Shown: positions 1 to 44,802 of the stretch, in pieces | Numbering within the stretch: position 1 is the first letter of the stretch | How the letters are laid out: each line of letters begins with the position of its first letter | Assembly: GCF_037975245.1 (NCBI RefSeq) | Contig: NC_092568.1 | Span: 18,559,001 to 18,623,000, forward strand | Source of the DNA: Apostichopus japonicus | Lineage: Eukaryota > Echinodermata > Holothuroidea > Aspidochirotida > Stichopodidae | Length of the DNA: 64,000 bases | Reading direction: 5' to 3' | Translations under genes and position numbers: made by a program | Notes under the pieces: generated by a model | What the model was told of the DNA's origin: nothing | Seen by the model: the letters and a program-made list of their open reading frames with translations, nothing else | Databases searched by the model: none

Positions 1-2280
1 ACATTAAATACGTGTTTGTTGCCACATTGTTCAGTTCAGTGGTGTTGTTATTGTTTGTTGTGTAGGGCAATCAATCTTGTAAAGCTTTATACAACAGACA
101 CATCACTACCTGTGATTCATTGATTAACGGTAAACTGTAACCGTGCACTGGGTGCTTTTTTGTTTTTTAAATTATGTGATGCAACTTACCCTGCAGGTAG
201 AAACAATTAAACACAAGAACACGTGATACAAATTTGAACACATTGTTAGTAACAGATGATGAAGCCACAAATGAAAGTATGAGTTCATGTATAAGAATTC
301 AAAATAATAACAATTTTGGAAGCTAGGAAAGTTTTAATGAAAATGGTTACACATCTCTAAAAGAGTAATGGCGTTCCGTTATAACAATTCCTCATTCATA
401 TAAACACTTAATAGACATGCCGTTTTACCTGCAACTTTAAACCAGGGAGTTGAAAAAAATATTCATCTGTTTGCACAAATCGTAGATATAACCCTCAGTG
501 TCAACGTGTAAATTGTGTAAACAAGAGTACAACGACACAGGATTCGGTATTTGAGCAGGTTTCCAATAACATGTTTTCGTACTTTTTGGAATAATATCTT
601 TCTTTCTTTCTTTAAAAAAAAACCGCAACTTCTCAAAAGAACCAACATTCTTCCAATCCTTTGTATAGATGATTGAATTTGTTTCAAAACAAATAAATGA
701 TAACAATCAACCGCAAAGTAGAAGGTTAAAAACACTCCCGTTACAAAGAAGTTTCATTCTGAAAGCAGTCAATGATGCGTTTCCAAATTTCCTGTGATTT
801 GTTTGGCTAATAGTCCCTACCATTGTCTGCAAACATTTTTGCATTTATCGTGCTCAATAAACACAACGTATTATGTTTAAATAACTTATTTATATAGCGC
901 ATTATACCGACGGTCTCAATGCAACTAATTGTAACGTTGCTGTCACGTGTAGAGATAGCAAAGTTTGTAGTATAGGCTCTCATGTGTGTGCACTCTCAAA
1001 TATCACAACGTGTAAGGTTGGCCACAGTGGACAAAATTCAGAAATTATGACGACATATCAGGAGGCAGGATTTTTTTATGTCTATATAAAATTGATTTGA
1101 TGTGGACATAAATTCAAATTAATGCTGGCATATATTAAAATAATGCTCGCACCGTACCGTACCAGCTGCGTACTGATAATGCAGTTAGCACCTTCCTCTT
1201 TCAATCTGTTTCAATCTGTGTGAATATTAATGTACATTTAAAGAGTTGTGTCTGTATTGCATGTATGGGTTACCACATTATGTCAAAATATTCTTGCTAT
1301 GAGTTGCACTTCTCTTTATATATAGTAAGTATACCTTGTAAAGGGTTTCAGTGCAAACACATGAATTTATTTGTAATCTAAGATAATACATATAATATTA
1401 ATGTCCCCACGCTTCCATAGGCATGAGTTGTATAATTTGCATTTATGATTTTCAATATGCACATTATAAACCTATAACTATAGGATATCCGTTGCGCACA
1501 AGCCAATGTTTTTGTCAGGGGTCATTATAACTAAGTATTGTGCGTTCCTGTAGAGGTAATTTAAAGTGCATGTTTTCATGGAGGAACGTGGGGACGCAAG
1601 CTTTTTCTGAGCGGACGCAAACAATTTTTAAGATGTTGTATCCCGGCGCTGGCGCAACTCTTAAAATCCCAGTAACATTACTGAGAATAATACTTGGTAT
1701 TAATATAAGATTTTTCTATTTGTACAGCTTTCTGCTGATTTCTCAAGTCTTGCTAATGTTAACCTGTGAAACTACATTCTTTTCATTCCTTGATCAACAT
1801 CTGGACAGAATGTTAGACAAGTTTACTAAAACAAGCTAAGGTTTCAATGCACACAAAATGCAAGCAAGCTGCAGAATGTTCAGGTTGGTTGTGCATGATA
1901 AATTAATGGTAGTTTTATCATTTCAATTTGTATATGGTGGCATCCAATAAATATATGTTTGAACAAGAGTGGATAGAGGGTGTGGGTCGAACCTCTTTTT
2001 CATAGCACACATAAATTCAAAAGAAACATGTCCTAGCTGTTAGATCTAGTTATAGTTTCAGTTTCCGATCCTTCATTCCAGTATAAATAGCATAAAGTAC
2101 AATTATGTTTAATAAGAGAGAATAAAACGTTTGATAGATAAATTCCATAAAAGCGATTAAAGGCAAATTAAGAGTTAGTAAAAAAAGCAACAGTTTTCAA
2201 AGTGTTAGTCAACTGAAAATAATTAGGAAATATCAATAAACATATATTCATTCATACTTAGTAAAGATTCCTAAATCCTA
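1..2280. other. AT-rich intergenic DNA, no gene seen
   Basis: I see no exon with protein-like composition, no RNA gene and no recognisable mobile element here. The open frames present are short and of low complexity or random composition. The stretch is ordinary AT-rich intergenic sequence. Confidence 0.6.
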
Positions 2281-2436
2281 TTGGTCCATTCAGGTCAGCT
2301 GACCGTGGTTAATCCTGTGAGTAACGCACGGTAAAATTACGGGGCATCACTTTAATAAATCTTTGGTTATATGTAACCAAAAATGTTTTGTTTTATGATT
2401 TTTCCCCCACACAAATTGTAGTGTATGAATGAACGC

Positions 2437-2598
2437 GGTTAATCAACGGTCTAGCGTGCGTTACTCACATAATTAATGCACTCCGGGTGTTAATGCTATC
2501 GCTGGATGCACTCGGGCTCCGCCCTCGTGCATCGCTTGCATTATCCCCCGATCGTGCATTAATCCTGTGAGTAACGCACGCTAGACCGTTGATTAACC
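2437..2598. repeat. Perfect 33-bp inverted repeat (MITE-like)
   Basis: The arm at 2437-2469 begins GGTTAATCAACGGTCTAGCG. It is the exact reverse complement of 2566-2598, with a 96-bp spacer. A partial third copy of the TGTGAGTAACGCACG part lies near 2317-2331. Perfect long arms around a short spacer suggest a young MITE or other foldback element; no target duplication could be fixed. Confidence 0.7.
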
Positions 2599-3788
2599 CC
2601 TTATTAAATCAAATCATTTAAGATAACATTTTGAATAAAAAAATATGCTCTGCATAGAAATGAATTTGTGATAATTTTAACCCAATATTATGTTGGTGCT
2701 ATTGCACGATGTCATAGAAGTATGATGCTTTCATCGGTTTGAGTGCATGCAGGGGCGTATCCAGGGGGGGCGCAACAGGCGCGCGCCCCCCCCCTATTGG
2801 CCGTCACCAAAAAAAAAAAGAGTTTAGCAAAAAAAAAAAAAAAAAATTGATGACGACCTTTATGTGAGATGTCGGTGATCGCTCAACCCCCCTCCCCCCT
2901 CCCGTATGCTTTATTTTTTGTTTGCCAAAAATAGGTTCTGGCGAAGTTCGGCGGCATAATAGTTTTAGAAACATAGATGGTAATTGTGTTTGTATTATCA
3001 CTATAAACACTAAGTGACATGCCAGCCATACTAAATTGTGCATTTTGTGTCCATATTTACTGGAAATGTTGCTTATTATTAAGGTCGAAAAATGGATCAC
3101 ATATGGCCATGGGCGGCGATCCTGGGTGGAGGGGGGATATATCCCCCCATGAAAATGGGTGGAGGGGATGTAATGCACCATACCCCCCCCCCCACCAAAT
3201 GCCAGGGATAAGAATATTTTCATGCCTACATTTATGCATCTTCGTTAATGTACGGCTCCTTTTTAGCTTCATTTCTCGCCTACCATAAACGCAGTGCGAT
3301 CTTTTCAAATAAAGCGTCTTTATAAAGCAAAAATAGTTGACTGTAGGCTTCATTGGCAGTATAACAACAAAATGTATTATTGCGCCCACGGTATTGATAT
3401 AGTACATATATGCACCCTCATAGTATTCATATAGGCCCTATAGTAGGCCTACACACGTACATGTTCCCTCGAACAGCTGAGAATCTCATGTAACCAGGGT
3501 AATGCTTAATACACGTTTCACCTGGATGCCCTAGCAATCGGTACCTAGGAATGTAACTATGTGCAATTGTGTATTGCATGTGTATAGGCCTATAATAGCC
3601 TGCATGAGGCCATTTTCTTCATCGAATAATATAAAAGAGCTCTCGACCATTCTAACGTTGCGCCTGAAACAAGATTGACAGGGGCAATTTTCCCAAAATA
3701 ACACCCGAAATTTAAAAAAAAGTATTTTGGATCCTGATTATGAGATATTTCGGACATGACATCCCTATTTTAAAGTTGGGTATATGCC

Positions 3789-3898
3789 GCTTGGAAACCT
3801 CGGGAAGTGCCGTTTCCGGCCATCTAGAGGGTTTGTTAATCCCAAAATTTTCTTGTACGCTTCGCGCCAACCCATGGTGGCGCTACGCTTAGATAGTC
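3789..3898 (-). repeat. Dispersed GCGGAGCGCC stem-loop repeat, copy
   Basis: Read on the minus strand this copy runs ACTATCTAAGCGTAGCGCC, then the TTGGCGCG stem partner, then AAAATTTT and a GGAAACGGCACTTCCCG tail. The same module recurs at about 5103, 6000, 8146, 51073 (-), 53400, 54109, 54834 and 62957 (-). The GCGCCACC and GGTTGGCGC blocks can pair as a hairpin. It appears to be an internal module of non-autonomous DNA elements. Confidence 0.75.
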
Positions 3899-4344
3899 AA
3901 CAAGGTCATACCCCCCCCCCCCACTCGGAAGTACGGATCGCCGCCCATGCATATGACACCATTTTGCATTTCAGCCCTTCTTCGAAAGCAAAAATTGTAC
4001 ACCCCTCCCCTTAGACCCATCCCCCAGGACGGCTAGAACCCTAGCATATAATGACGTTACATTAGCCTACGCATATACCTTCCTAGGTGTTAAGACCTAA
4101 TATTAAATGCCTTCTATGTTGGATTAGCCTCAAATACGACATCAGCAGTAAAACAGTGACTAGCAAGATCGTTCGCTCATCCATTTGAAATGTTTGTAAG
4201 AAATTTGAATCTGGGTTAACGTGTAATGAATATAGTAAAACGGATTGGTTTGAAATTTGAATACAGTATACTGTTTACGTTTATGCGCAGTGGTGTATGC
4301 AGTAGAACCTACCAAAATAGTACAGCACTATGGCGGGCAATCAG

Positions 4345-4900
4345 TCTCAAATTGTGGGGAATCGACTTATACCGATTTAAATCGACATATACCAATTTCC
4401 TTCGACATATACTAGTTTCCAGCAGCTTAAATTGACTTCTACCGATTTAAATCGACATATACCAGTTTAATTCTACATATAATCGATCTAAATCGACATA
4501 TACCAGTTTAATTCGACATATCATCGATCTAAATCGACATATACAATTTAAATCGATGATAAGTAAAATAAATCGGTATATGTCAATTTAAATCGACATA
4601 TACCAGTTTAAATGGATGATATGTCGAATTAAATCGGTATATGTCAATTTAAATCGACATATACCAATTTAATTCGACTTATACCAGTTTAAATCGACAT
4701 ATTTAAATCGACATATACCAATTTAAAACGATGATATGTAAAATAAATCGGTATATGTCAATTTAAATCGACATCTACTAGTTTAAATCGATGATATGTC
4801 GAATTAAATCGGTAGAAGTCAATTGCCTTGGACTTATACCAGTTTCTAGCAACTCAAATTGACATTGACCTATTTAAATCGACATATCATCGATATAGCT
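4345..4900. repeat. AT-rich array of alternating direct/inverted units
   Basis: The motif AAATCGACATATACCAGTTT and its reverse complement alternate about twenty times over roughly 550 bp, so the whole block can fold into many hairpins. It looks like a subterminal array of a DNA transposon or a small complex satellite. No coding capacity and no certain ends were found. Confidence 0.7.
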
Positions 4901-5047
4901 CATTAACATATTCCAAATTCCGATTTTGGTGATGATTGACATGTTAAGATACATCACGTGCAGTCACCTGACAAGGCGGGCGAATAATTAAATAGTTCCA
5001 AATTTACCAAGCTAGCAAGGGTGTTCATCATGATTATGTCAATGGTA

Positions 5048-5805
5048 ATCAGGGGCGTATCAAGGATTTTTTAACCCTGGGGGGGGGGAGGGGGCGCGAA
5101 TTACTATCTAAGCGGAGCGCCACCGCAGCGTACAAGATAATTTCTGGTTTTGATACCCCCCCCCCCCCCCCCAGATCACCGGAAATGGCACTTCTCGGGC
5201 TTGAAATGACCAACCAGATGTACACTTCTGCCTGAGAACCAAGAATTTCCCAATAGTTTTTTTCATCCATAACCTTTTTGAAGATGTCACCAGTCACACA
5301 TCATGTTCGACCTCACCGCATCTCCTGTGGATCATTGCTTTTTGTAGGTGATTCTACGTCGCGGCCCACAATACCCGTAAGCCCCACTTTTCAAGGTTTT
5401 AAGCCCATTATTTGTTCAGAATTTGAAAATTCATCAATTCTCGTGAATAAATTCACTTCAAAACATACCCATAATGTTGCACAAACTTTCATCTGTGGAC
5501 AACCAATACAGGAAAACCTTCAACCCCTAACAGACCGGTAAAAATTGCAAGGAGGGAATAATGATGAAGAATGGTGGTCAGGGAATTTTCGAAAATTCAG
5601 ACACAGTGAATTTATTGATGTACATCTATTAAAACCTCTTATAACGGCTACTAAAAAACTTCGTTGAAGGAAATGAAAAAATACCAGATATTTCCGAAAC
5701 CGAACACTACACATATCTACAGTTGGAGGCTGTTCATCCCGGAGCGCCATTTTCATGCTCACTGATATGATGTGATATATGCTGTTTGCTTTAAAAATTC
5801 GAATA
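5048..5805 (+). mobile_element. Dispersed ~750-bp non-autonomous element, copy A
   Basis: This copy starts CAGGGGCGTATCAAGGATTTT, carries the GCGGAGCGCC module near 5110, and ends near ...TGCTCACTGATATGAT... and a TTCGAATAG tail. The same sequence recurs at 53358-54035 and resumes near 54700. The CAGGGGCGTA start resembles hAT-superfamily ends. No transposase frame is present. The exact right end is uncertain. Confidence 0.65.
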
Positions 5806-5999
5806 GTTGAAAGGAGACTGAAATAAGTAACTATTATCTGTTTATTGTGTAATGCTCCACCCGGGTGTAACGATGAGCCTGGCGGGCTCCTGGCCCAAAG
5901 GGGCCCCTATCAGGAGGTCTAAGCAAGGGCGTCCTCAGAAATGTTTACAGGGGGGGGGGGGAGTCAGTAGGTCATAAAGGTGTAACACACTACTTGATA

Positions 6000-6140
6000 C
6001 TATCTAAGCGGAGCGCCAGCATCGGTTGGCGCGGAGCGCACAACGATTTCTTTGCCAAAAAATACTCCTAGATCGTCGGAAAAGACACTTCCCGTTCAAG
6101 TTGCATTTACGCATCGGTTATTTTGAGATCTCATGTCTTA
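6000..6140 (+). repeat. Dispersed GCGGAGCGCC stem-loop repeat, copy
   Basis: It reads TATCTAAGCGGAGCGCCAGC, then GGTTGGCGCGGAGCG, then the ACACTTCCCGTTCAAGTTGC tail, and it ends near GAGATCTCATG. It matches the copies at 8146 and 54834. A run of G lies about 50 bp upstream, as in several sister copies. Confidence 0.7.
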
Positions 6141-7326
6141 GGATTTTGACTTTCAATAATTTCAGTAATGCATTATGGGTCCGTATGCAATGAACATAAC
6201 TAGAGAACTGTCGGTTGGGGGAAATCATTGAAATGTCAAATGCTTAACTTTTTTTTTAATTTGTGATTTTCCAGGGGGAGTGGGCAAGTGCCCCCCTATA
6301 CTGTATGGAGTAAAATGGAGACTACTGTACAAATACAGCAATCAAACCTTAGCATAAACCTAATTTCGGCTGAAACTTTGTCTCCATCTAAGCCTAATTT
6401 CCCGTGCTTTTTTACTTACCAGATACACCGAAGGCATCTTTATTCTTACCTTTTATATTATATTTATATGCAAGCCCTGCCTTCTTTTTCAAATGAACGC
6501 AGTTTCAAGTCTGTTGGGTGGTGGGTTATTGTTTTAGAATTTTTCAAAAAATCATATGTCCCGATGTTGTACTCAGTACAACATTGGCTGGAATTGGGTT
6601 TTAAGTAATATACTTCGTTTTCGATTATAATAATAAATAACATAACTAGCTCGACACAGACATTAATACCCAATGAGCCCATGATCATGATGTCCGTATT
6701 CCGTATCACGTGAAAATATGTATATTGTCTTGTTCAGTCTTTGCATGAGTTTTTCTTTCCCAGTAAAACGGGCCCTCCCTATCCAAAGAGGTATACCCTT
6801 TTTCTGTGCTTCAGTATAGCGGGGCCCCCTTTTGGTCGGGGCCACCTGGTTAGCACGGTCTAAGCCCATAGGAGTTAGGCTACTTTGCCCCACATTCTTT
6901 TCATTTCGAAAGACGCACAGTTTCAAGTTCATTACACACTGAAGGCTTCGATTCTTTATCTGACTTCAGTTAAGGGAAGATCTTAGGATTTTCATCCCTA
7001 TCGCTAGATATTGCTAGATATCCATACAGTACAGTGCCCTTGGGATTTCTTGGATTTTTCGGGGCCTGATCTTGGGAAATTGCAAAGTCGGAAGTGGTCA
7101 CACTCTATGTAGGTCAGTTGCACGACCTCTAGACGTCACTAATATACCCGATCACTTGTTATCGATGAAGTGGTGTGTTGTCGGATTTTGTCAAGGTCTT
7201 GGTACTACGGGCGAAGGTCATTAATGAAGTTTCGTAACTCATCGGGAAGCGATTAGAGGGGTGGGCGTATGTTTGTGGGCGCGCGTTTTCATGCAGATGG
7301 GAACAATCTCAAGAAGTGATGGGTTC

Positions 7327-7391
7327 GTCATGTTCCCCGACGACTCGGTCGAGTTCGAGACCAGCCACAGTTGGTTTCATAGCTCAATTGT
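7327..7391 (+). repeat. SINE-like fragment with Pol III B-box
   Basis: The segment contains GGTCGAGTTCGAGACC, close to the tRNA B-box consensus. A near-identical copy lies at 55117-55176. Both copies are followed within about 30-40 bp by CA/TA simple repeats, as in tRNA-derived SINEs with simple-repeat tails. The A-box is not evident, so this may be a truncated copy. Confidence 0.5.
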
Positions 7392-7409
7392 ACAATTTAA
7401 GGCGTCCAT

Positions 7410-7422
7410 ACACACACACACC

Positions 7423-7490
<68 letters not shown>
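7410..7490. repeat. (CA)n/(TA)n microsatellite
   Basis: CACACACAC passes into a long uninterrupted TA tract. It is a simple repeat with no coding function. Confidence 0.95.
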
Positions 7491-7492
<2 letters not shown>

Positions 7493-7939
7493 TATGACCT
7501 CCATAACAAAAATTCAAGTTCTTGTAAACACTAAGGTCAATCTATATACCTCATATCAAGTCCATCTGAGCTTTGCATTTGTAGTTCTTGTGTTTACTAT
7601 TGGTTTTCAGATTTGATCTCCACTGACTTCAAATGACAATTGACATCTACAAACACCATAGGGTTTGTATTCACTAAGGTGGATATAAATACCAAGCGTA
7701 AAAAGCATCCAAGATATATTTTGGGAGAATTTGGTGTTACAAGGTGTTAATACTTTGACCTCCATTGACCTCAGATTACCTTTGACTTCGACTAAAAGAG
7801 ATCATGAAGTCACTAAGGTTGATCCAGCTACTAAGTATTAAGTTAATCTGAGCTTAACTATGGAGCTGTCATGTTTACGAGGTTTCCATACTGACTTTCT
7901 TTGACCTGAAAATTCAGAGATTCTTACATCGCAAGAATT
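7491..7939. repeat. Degenerate ~150-bp triplicate between two TA tracts
   Basis: Three loosely similar units each contain CACTAAGGT (near 7530, 7672 and 7815) and TGACCT half-sites. At 7756-7771 two TGACCT half-sites are spaced by four bases. The block is bounded on both sides by TA microsatellites. It is decayed tandem-repeat DNA; no gene was seen. Confidence 0.4.

Positions 7940-8008
<69 letters not shown>
7940..8008. repeat. (TA)n microsatellite
   Basis: An uninterrupted TA tract of about 65 bp. Confidence 0.95.
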
Positions 8009-8011
<3 letters not shown>

Positions 8012-8145
8012 ATAATTATTGTATAATTATGGAGAACAATAAGAAGTATCAAGTGTCTCAAACCTGTTGCTTTACATCAGAGGGATTTAGCTTATGGGGG
8101 GACCGAGGCCAGAATAGTTTGGGGCCCTTTCATGATTAGGCCCAC

Positions 8146-8290
8146 TATCTAAGCGGAGCGTCACCATAGGTTGGCGCGTAGCGTGCACGAAAATTTTTGG
8201 CAGAAAATGCTTCCCAGATCGCTGGAAATGGCACTTCCCATGCCTTTCAAGTTGCATCTAAACATTTTCAATTTTGAAATCTCATGTTCT
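8146..8290 (+). repeat. Dispersed GCGGAGCGCC stem-loop repeat, copy
   Basis: It reads CTATCTAAGCGGAGCGTCACC, then GGTTGGCGCGTAGCG, AAAATTTTTGGC, CAGATCGCTGGAAATGG, and ends CAAGTTGCATCTAA...GAAATCTCATG. It is the best preserved example of the long form of this repeat, shared with 54834-55045. Confidence 0.75.
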
Positions 8291-8299
8291 GGAAATTGC

Positions 8300-11200
8300 C
8301 TATTGTCACAATTAATGCGTATTTTTTTTAATTTTATTTTTTTACGTTGTGTTTGCTAATGCCCCTCCAAGAATCAATATTCCGTTTTCCATAGGAATCA
8401 CATGATTGGTGGTTGATAGCTAGAACGTCATCCAAATATCTATAGGGATGCCAATTTGTTTTGCAAAACCGACAGAATTTACATTTGTTAACACTGAATT
8501 TATGGGGTTTGTGGTGTCACGTGTGTGACAAGTTACGCAAATGCCGTAGAATAAAGACCATGCATCCTTATAGGTCCCATGTATTTAGGGAAAGACCACC
8601 TTTGTTCAGTGTGGAGTTTCGCACAAAGTTCAGTATTTTACATGTTGACCATCGACGGACGTACGGAAAGGCATCTTATGCCTCCATTTTTTGGACACCC
8701 AAATGTGGTGGGGGGGGGGCTAAATGTGGGGGGGCCCGGGCCTGGGTCCCGGTGGGCCCCGCCGTAAATCCGGCACTGCTTTACATGGTGACAGAGAATT
8801 AGTGAAAAGTTCCTTTTCTACGACTGTTTGGGACAAGACTGGTAAAAGCTTACCTTCATAAATCTGTACAAGTATGGTGGTATGTAGAAATATTTGAATT
8901 ATGCTCAAATCTTACAAGTCTTACGTCAATCACAACACTATATATGTGAAATATCAAGTGTGGTAAACATGGAGTTCTTGGTTTCCATTAGATGTTTCAA
9001 TCTTCTAATATGCATTGCCAAAGGTTTTAGCTGATACAAGAGATCTTATATGGAAATCCACTCTAGAAAGAACATTCAAATTAAGCACATGAGGGCTCTA
9101 TAAATCAAGCCGAAATTATCCCATTCTAAGTAAGTCCTGTGAATTTTTAAAAAAAATCTGCGAAACATCTGGCGCTGGGCATTTAAGGAGCTATGAACAT
9201 TTGATCATGTTTATGTTGATAACACTTTATATATTGTTTTAGAGTAGGTCGTTTTGAGCAGGGAGTCATACCTTACATTTGCTCCAGGAATGTGTGTCTC
9301 TTTTACATTCATGCATCCGCTGTCGATCCTCCTTGCATTCACCTACGTCTGCATGCCTGGTTACTTTATGTCCCTTTTTGCACGTGACTCGCTCAAAGTG
9401 GAAACCCGAACATCACGGGAGGCTTTATTCTATTCGTATTTTAATTTATGATTACTTTTGTTATGATTATTAATTTTTGAAGTCAACTGGCTCAACTTTT
9501 ATCTGAACAATATATATATACCTTCATTGGTGACTTAAAGCTCTCACCTTACTTAAAGACGTAAATACGATGGGTTTAACGTTTTTGAAAAATGTATCTC
9601 ATGTAAAGTAACTTACCTTACTATACAAACTGAAGCCTCAAACCGATTTTAAAGCTAAACTTGTGACTGATGTTAGTGACCCTGCTGGTTTCTTTTTCAT
9701 TTTCTGTTCTGCTTTTCAGACATATACGGCAATATATTTTCGATCTGAGAAGCTTCGAATATTATATGTGTGCGTTCCAACTTCAAGCCCGTATGCAGCT
9801 TTTCCAAAGGGGTGGGGGCGGCCGATCTTATGAAAAGCGGACCATTTTAAGGACTAAATCCGCTGGTTTCATGCCAAAAGCACGTGCATTGAGCGCCGAA
9901 GGTGCAAGCTACCCATATGAGGTCTGGGATATTCTTCACCCTACCCCCGGAATATTCTTGATATTCTTGACGTCAAATGGTGTAAACGGACGCACTTTGC
10001 GTTTAAATGTAGTCTACAAAAGAAGTCTGAAATTTAAAAATTGTTAGTCCGACCGTTGAAGCATTTCACTATGGATGTTACAAACATTTATAGCGAAAAA
10101 GCCTTTTCCGCTATAAAGATATAGAAGAAATATCGCATCAACAGGGAACGACTGGAAGAGTTGCAATGGTTAAGAACCAGTCGCGGACAAACGGAAGGAT
10201 ATATCATTATAATCGTACTCTCTCCATGCGGCAAGTATACTCGGCAAATGTGACATACCACACACAATACGATATTATATAATACAAAGATCTTACATAG
10301 TCTAGCTGAATATGACACTGTCCATCTGACCCATGTTCTGATACCCCAGTCAGTGTCCAACAAGTTTTGATATAGAAGAAGTGGCGAGTAACCTGTAATT
10401 TATGACTGGATATCTTTTTAGCGTATAAGTTACAGCACGGTTGTCAAACCTGATGGACAGACTATTTTCAAAGGCTGTAGAACGCCATATGGAACATTAT
10501 TAAAATTCAAAATGGCCTTAAAATACTATAATAAATAAATAAACAATAAAAAGAGTTTTGTAATACGTAGCAGACGAACTTTCAGGGGAAAGATTGAAAA
10601 GGGTGGCATAGCTTCTTTCAACCTGAAAAGAGAGCTTAAATCTATTTTCCTGCTTTTAGTTAAATTTTATTTATTGGGTACTCAAAGGGGATGGGGTGGG
10701 GGGGGGCTGGGGAACGATCGGTCCCATCGATCCCCTGGCTACCTCCCTGACGCGCACTACTACTGGCTATGAGATTAGATCGCCCTGTAGTCGGCTCTCC
10801 AGCAGGCCACTGATAACTGATCTGCTGTGGCGTCGAAAGCCAATTCGGGCCCTGGGTACAATTGTGTCGCCGAGCACCCATTTTCAATGCTTAATTTTGT
10901 AGAAAAGTTAGTATAAAAATGACTGAGAACATACTTGACTCTCTACTTCTCTGTGACCCTCATCAAGTTGTCAGGCCTGTTGACCACTGACACGCCGGGC
11001 TGCCCCGACGAACCTTACATTTCTGCGTCATCATTTCCGTGACGTCTCTTCCCTGGTGTCATAAACAGACAGACCGACGAACCATATACCAAAACTATAT
11101 ATGAGTAACAAATACAGACCTATATAAGTATGAAGAACATAAGAAACTGACAAGTTGGTAAAAAAACGAGACCAGAAGAGACAAAGATTCATATTATGTA

Positions 11201-12886
11201 GGCCTACGTAAATTGCCAGGCTATACTACATGGTCCGTTGTGTTTATGTTATAATATTTAACGTGTGTGATTGTGTTCAAGGCCAGAGCTTGACAGGGTC
11301 AACCTGCGGCGCCGATGAATGCGAGACACTGATATAAAGTACATTTCGTTTGTCAATATTTGTTATCACCAATCAAATAAATTCGAAGAAAACGATCGAT
11401 ATGAACAATTCTCGATAAAAACTGATTGTCCAGATTGTCCAGATTGCCCCTTTCTACTGTCTGTCTGCAGAACTATCTAAAAACCTTTGCCTGTTACCCT
11501 TTGCTCTTCCCCTCCTCAATCGGTCGTCAACAAACCTCAGGGTCATTTTACAACCCCCATACTCGCCACTTCCTATCGTCTCTATACGGGCCATTATACC
11601 ATTTTGAATATGTTAGTCATCAGCATAGGATCTCAAAACCACTAACATCTGAATCTAAAGCAGAATGAGTTTTCATGATGTCATACATTCAATATAGATA
11701 CATGAATCATATCCCCTTTTTGGCTACTTCACACATATGCAAAAACAAAACAACTTTTCCATTGCCTTATATTTCAATAAAATCATAAAGGCGTGAACCA
11801 TTTACCAGTGGCATTATTGGTGCCCTTTAGTGCTGTTATTTATGGTTCAAGGACGGCCTTATAGTTGATGTACGTTAACGCAATGGAAACCCCCGTGTAT
11901 GGTATCTTTACTGTGATGACTGTGATCGATCGGAGTGATTTAAACTATTGTATTAGGAAAAGGACTATTTGAGAGTTATTATGACAAGTCATACACAGTT
12001 AATGCTAAATCTGGTTGAAGTCTTCTCATTTCCCAATCGTCCAATGGCATGGAGATTTGTTTCTACATTAGGGGTGCGGCCTACTTGTAAGACCTAAAGC
12101 CCGTACCACACTGCCCCAACTAATCAGGACCCGAGTCAACTCGACCGTCGTTACGTTACGTTACATGGCTAATCGTGGATAGTAGGACAGTAAATGTTTT
12201 TTTTAAGTCGTGTCGGCTTTCAGTCGGGAAAACTGAACGTGTCTTCCCGACTGGCAGTCGGCATGGCTTGCGTTGGTTGATGACTACGTCTCGCAAGAAT
12301 CTGATGTCAATCTCAGGTCAAACAAGGCTCTGGAAGTCCCGAATCCGGACTTATTCCGAGTATCAAAAAGTTCAATGTTGACCAATTGTCTTGCACATAA
12401 CTACATATTCAGTACGACATACCACACACTATTATATTGCTACTAGTTACATTCCATATCAGTGATCTTTGCCAGGAAACAAAAGAACCGAACAGAAACC
12501 GCAACAACAACATAATAGTTACAATACTAACGAAGTTAATCGTTGGAAATTTACCACAATCTTTCATACGGTATTTTTGACGAAAACGTAATCTAGCACA
12601 AACAATAAGGCATACGTACTATAATACAATAGTTATATGGCTTCTTTAGAGTCTTTTCTAGCAAATTGCCAGTCATGCATAAATCCATCAGCAATGTTGA
12701 ATGGAATTTTCCTAGAGATGGTTCAGCGAACCATGACTACTTTAAATGCTTAAAAACACCAACTATTCACACACAATTTCAGAGCTCGCCCGTGAAGACG
12801 ACATACAATCATATATATCCAGCAGCTTTGAGCCGTGTCGGATTTTTACTTCCAACGAATTAACCAATCTTTGACAATTTATCATC
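8300..12886. other. Intergenic DNA upstream of the receptor gene
   Basis: No exon, RNA gene or complete mobile element was recognised. The region contains scattered G- or C-runs and MITE debris. The promoter and any non-coding 5' exon of the gene starting at 12887 should lie here, but no convincing TATA box or CpG-rich stretch was found. Confidence 0.5.
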
Positions 12887-44631
<31,745 letters not shown>

Positions 44632-44796
44632 ACTGTTGAATATTCATCACTGCCATCATGACGTCCAAGGGATGAATGAATAATCCTTGGTTATGTCTTT
44701 CAATTGACATTTAGTATAAACTGAGACGAGAAGAAAATTTTTTTTTTTCATTTTTAATTTTTTTTTATAGATATTGTTGTAACTAGGCTAACTAAA

Positions 44797-44802
44797 ATTA
44801 AA
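44797..44802 (+). promoter_or_regulatory. Candidate poly(A) signal of receptor gene
   Basis: ATTAAA occurs 166 bp after the TAG of the receptor gene and is the nearest plausible signal. No experimental support. Confidence 0.4.
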
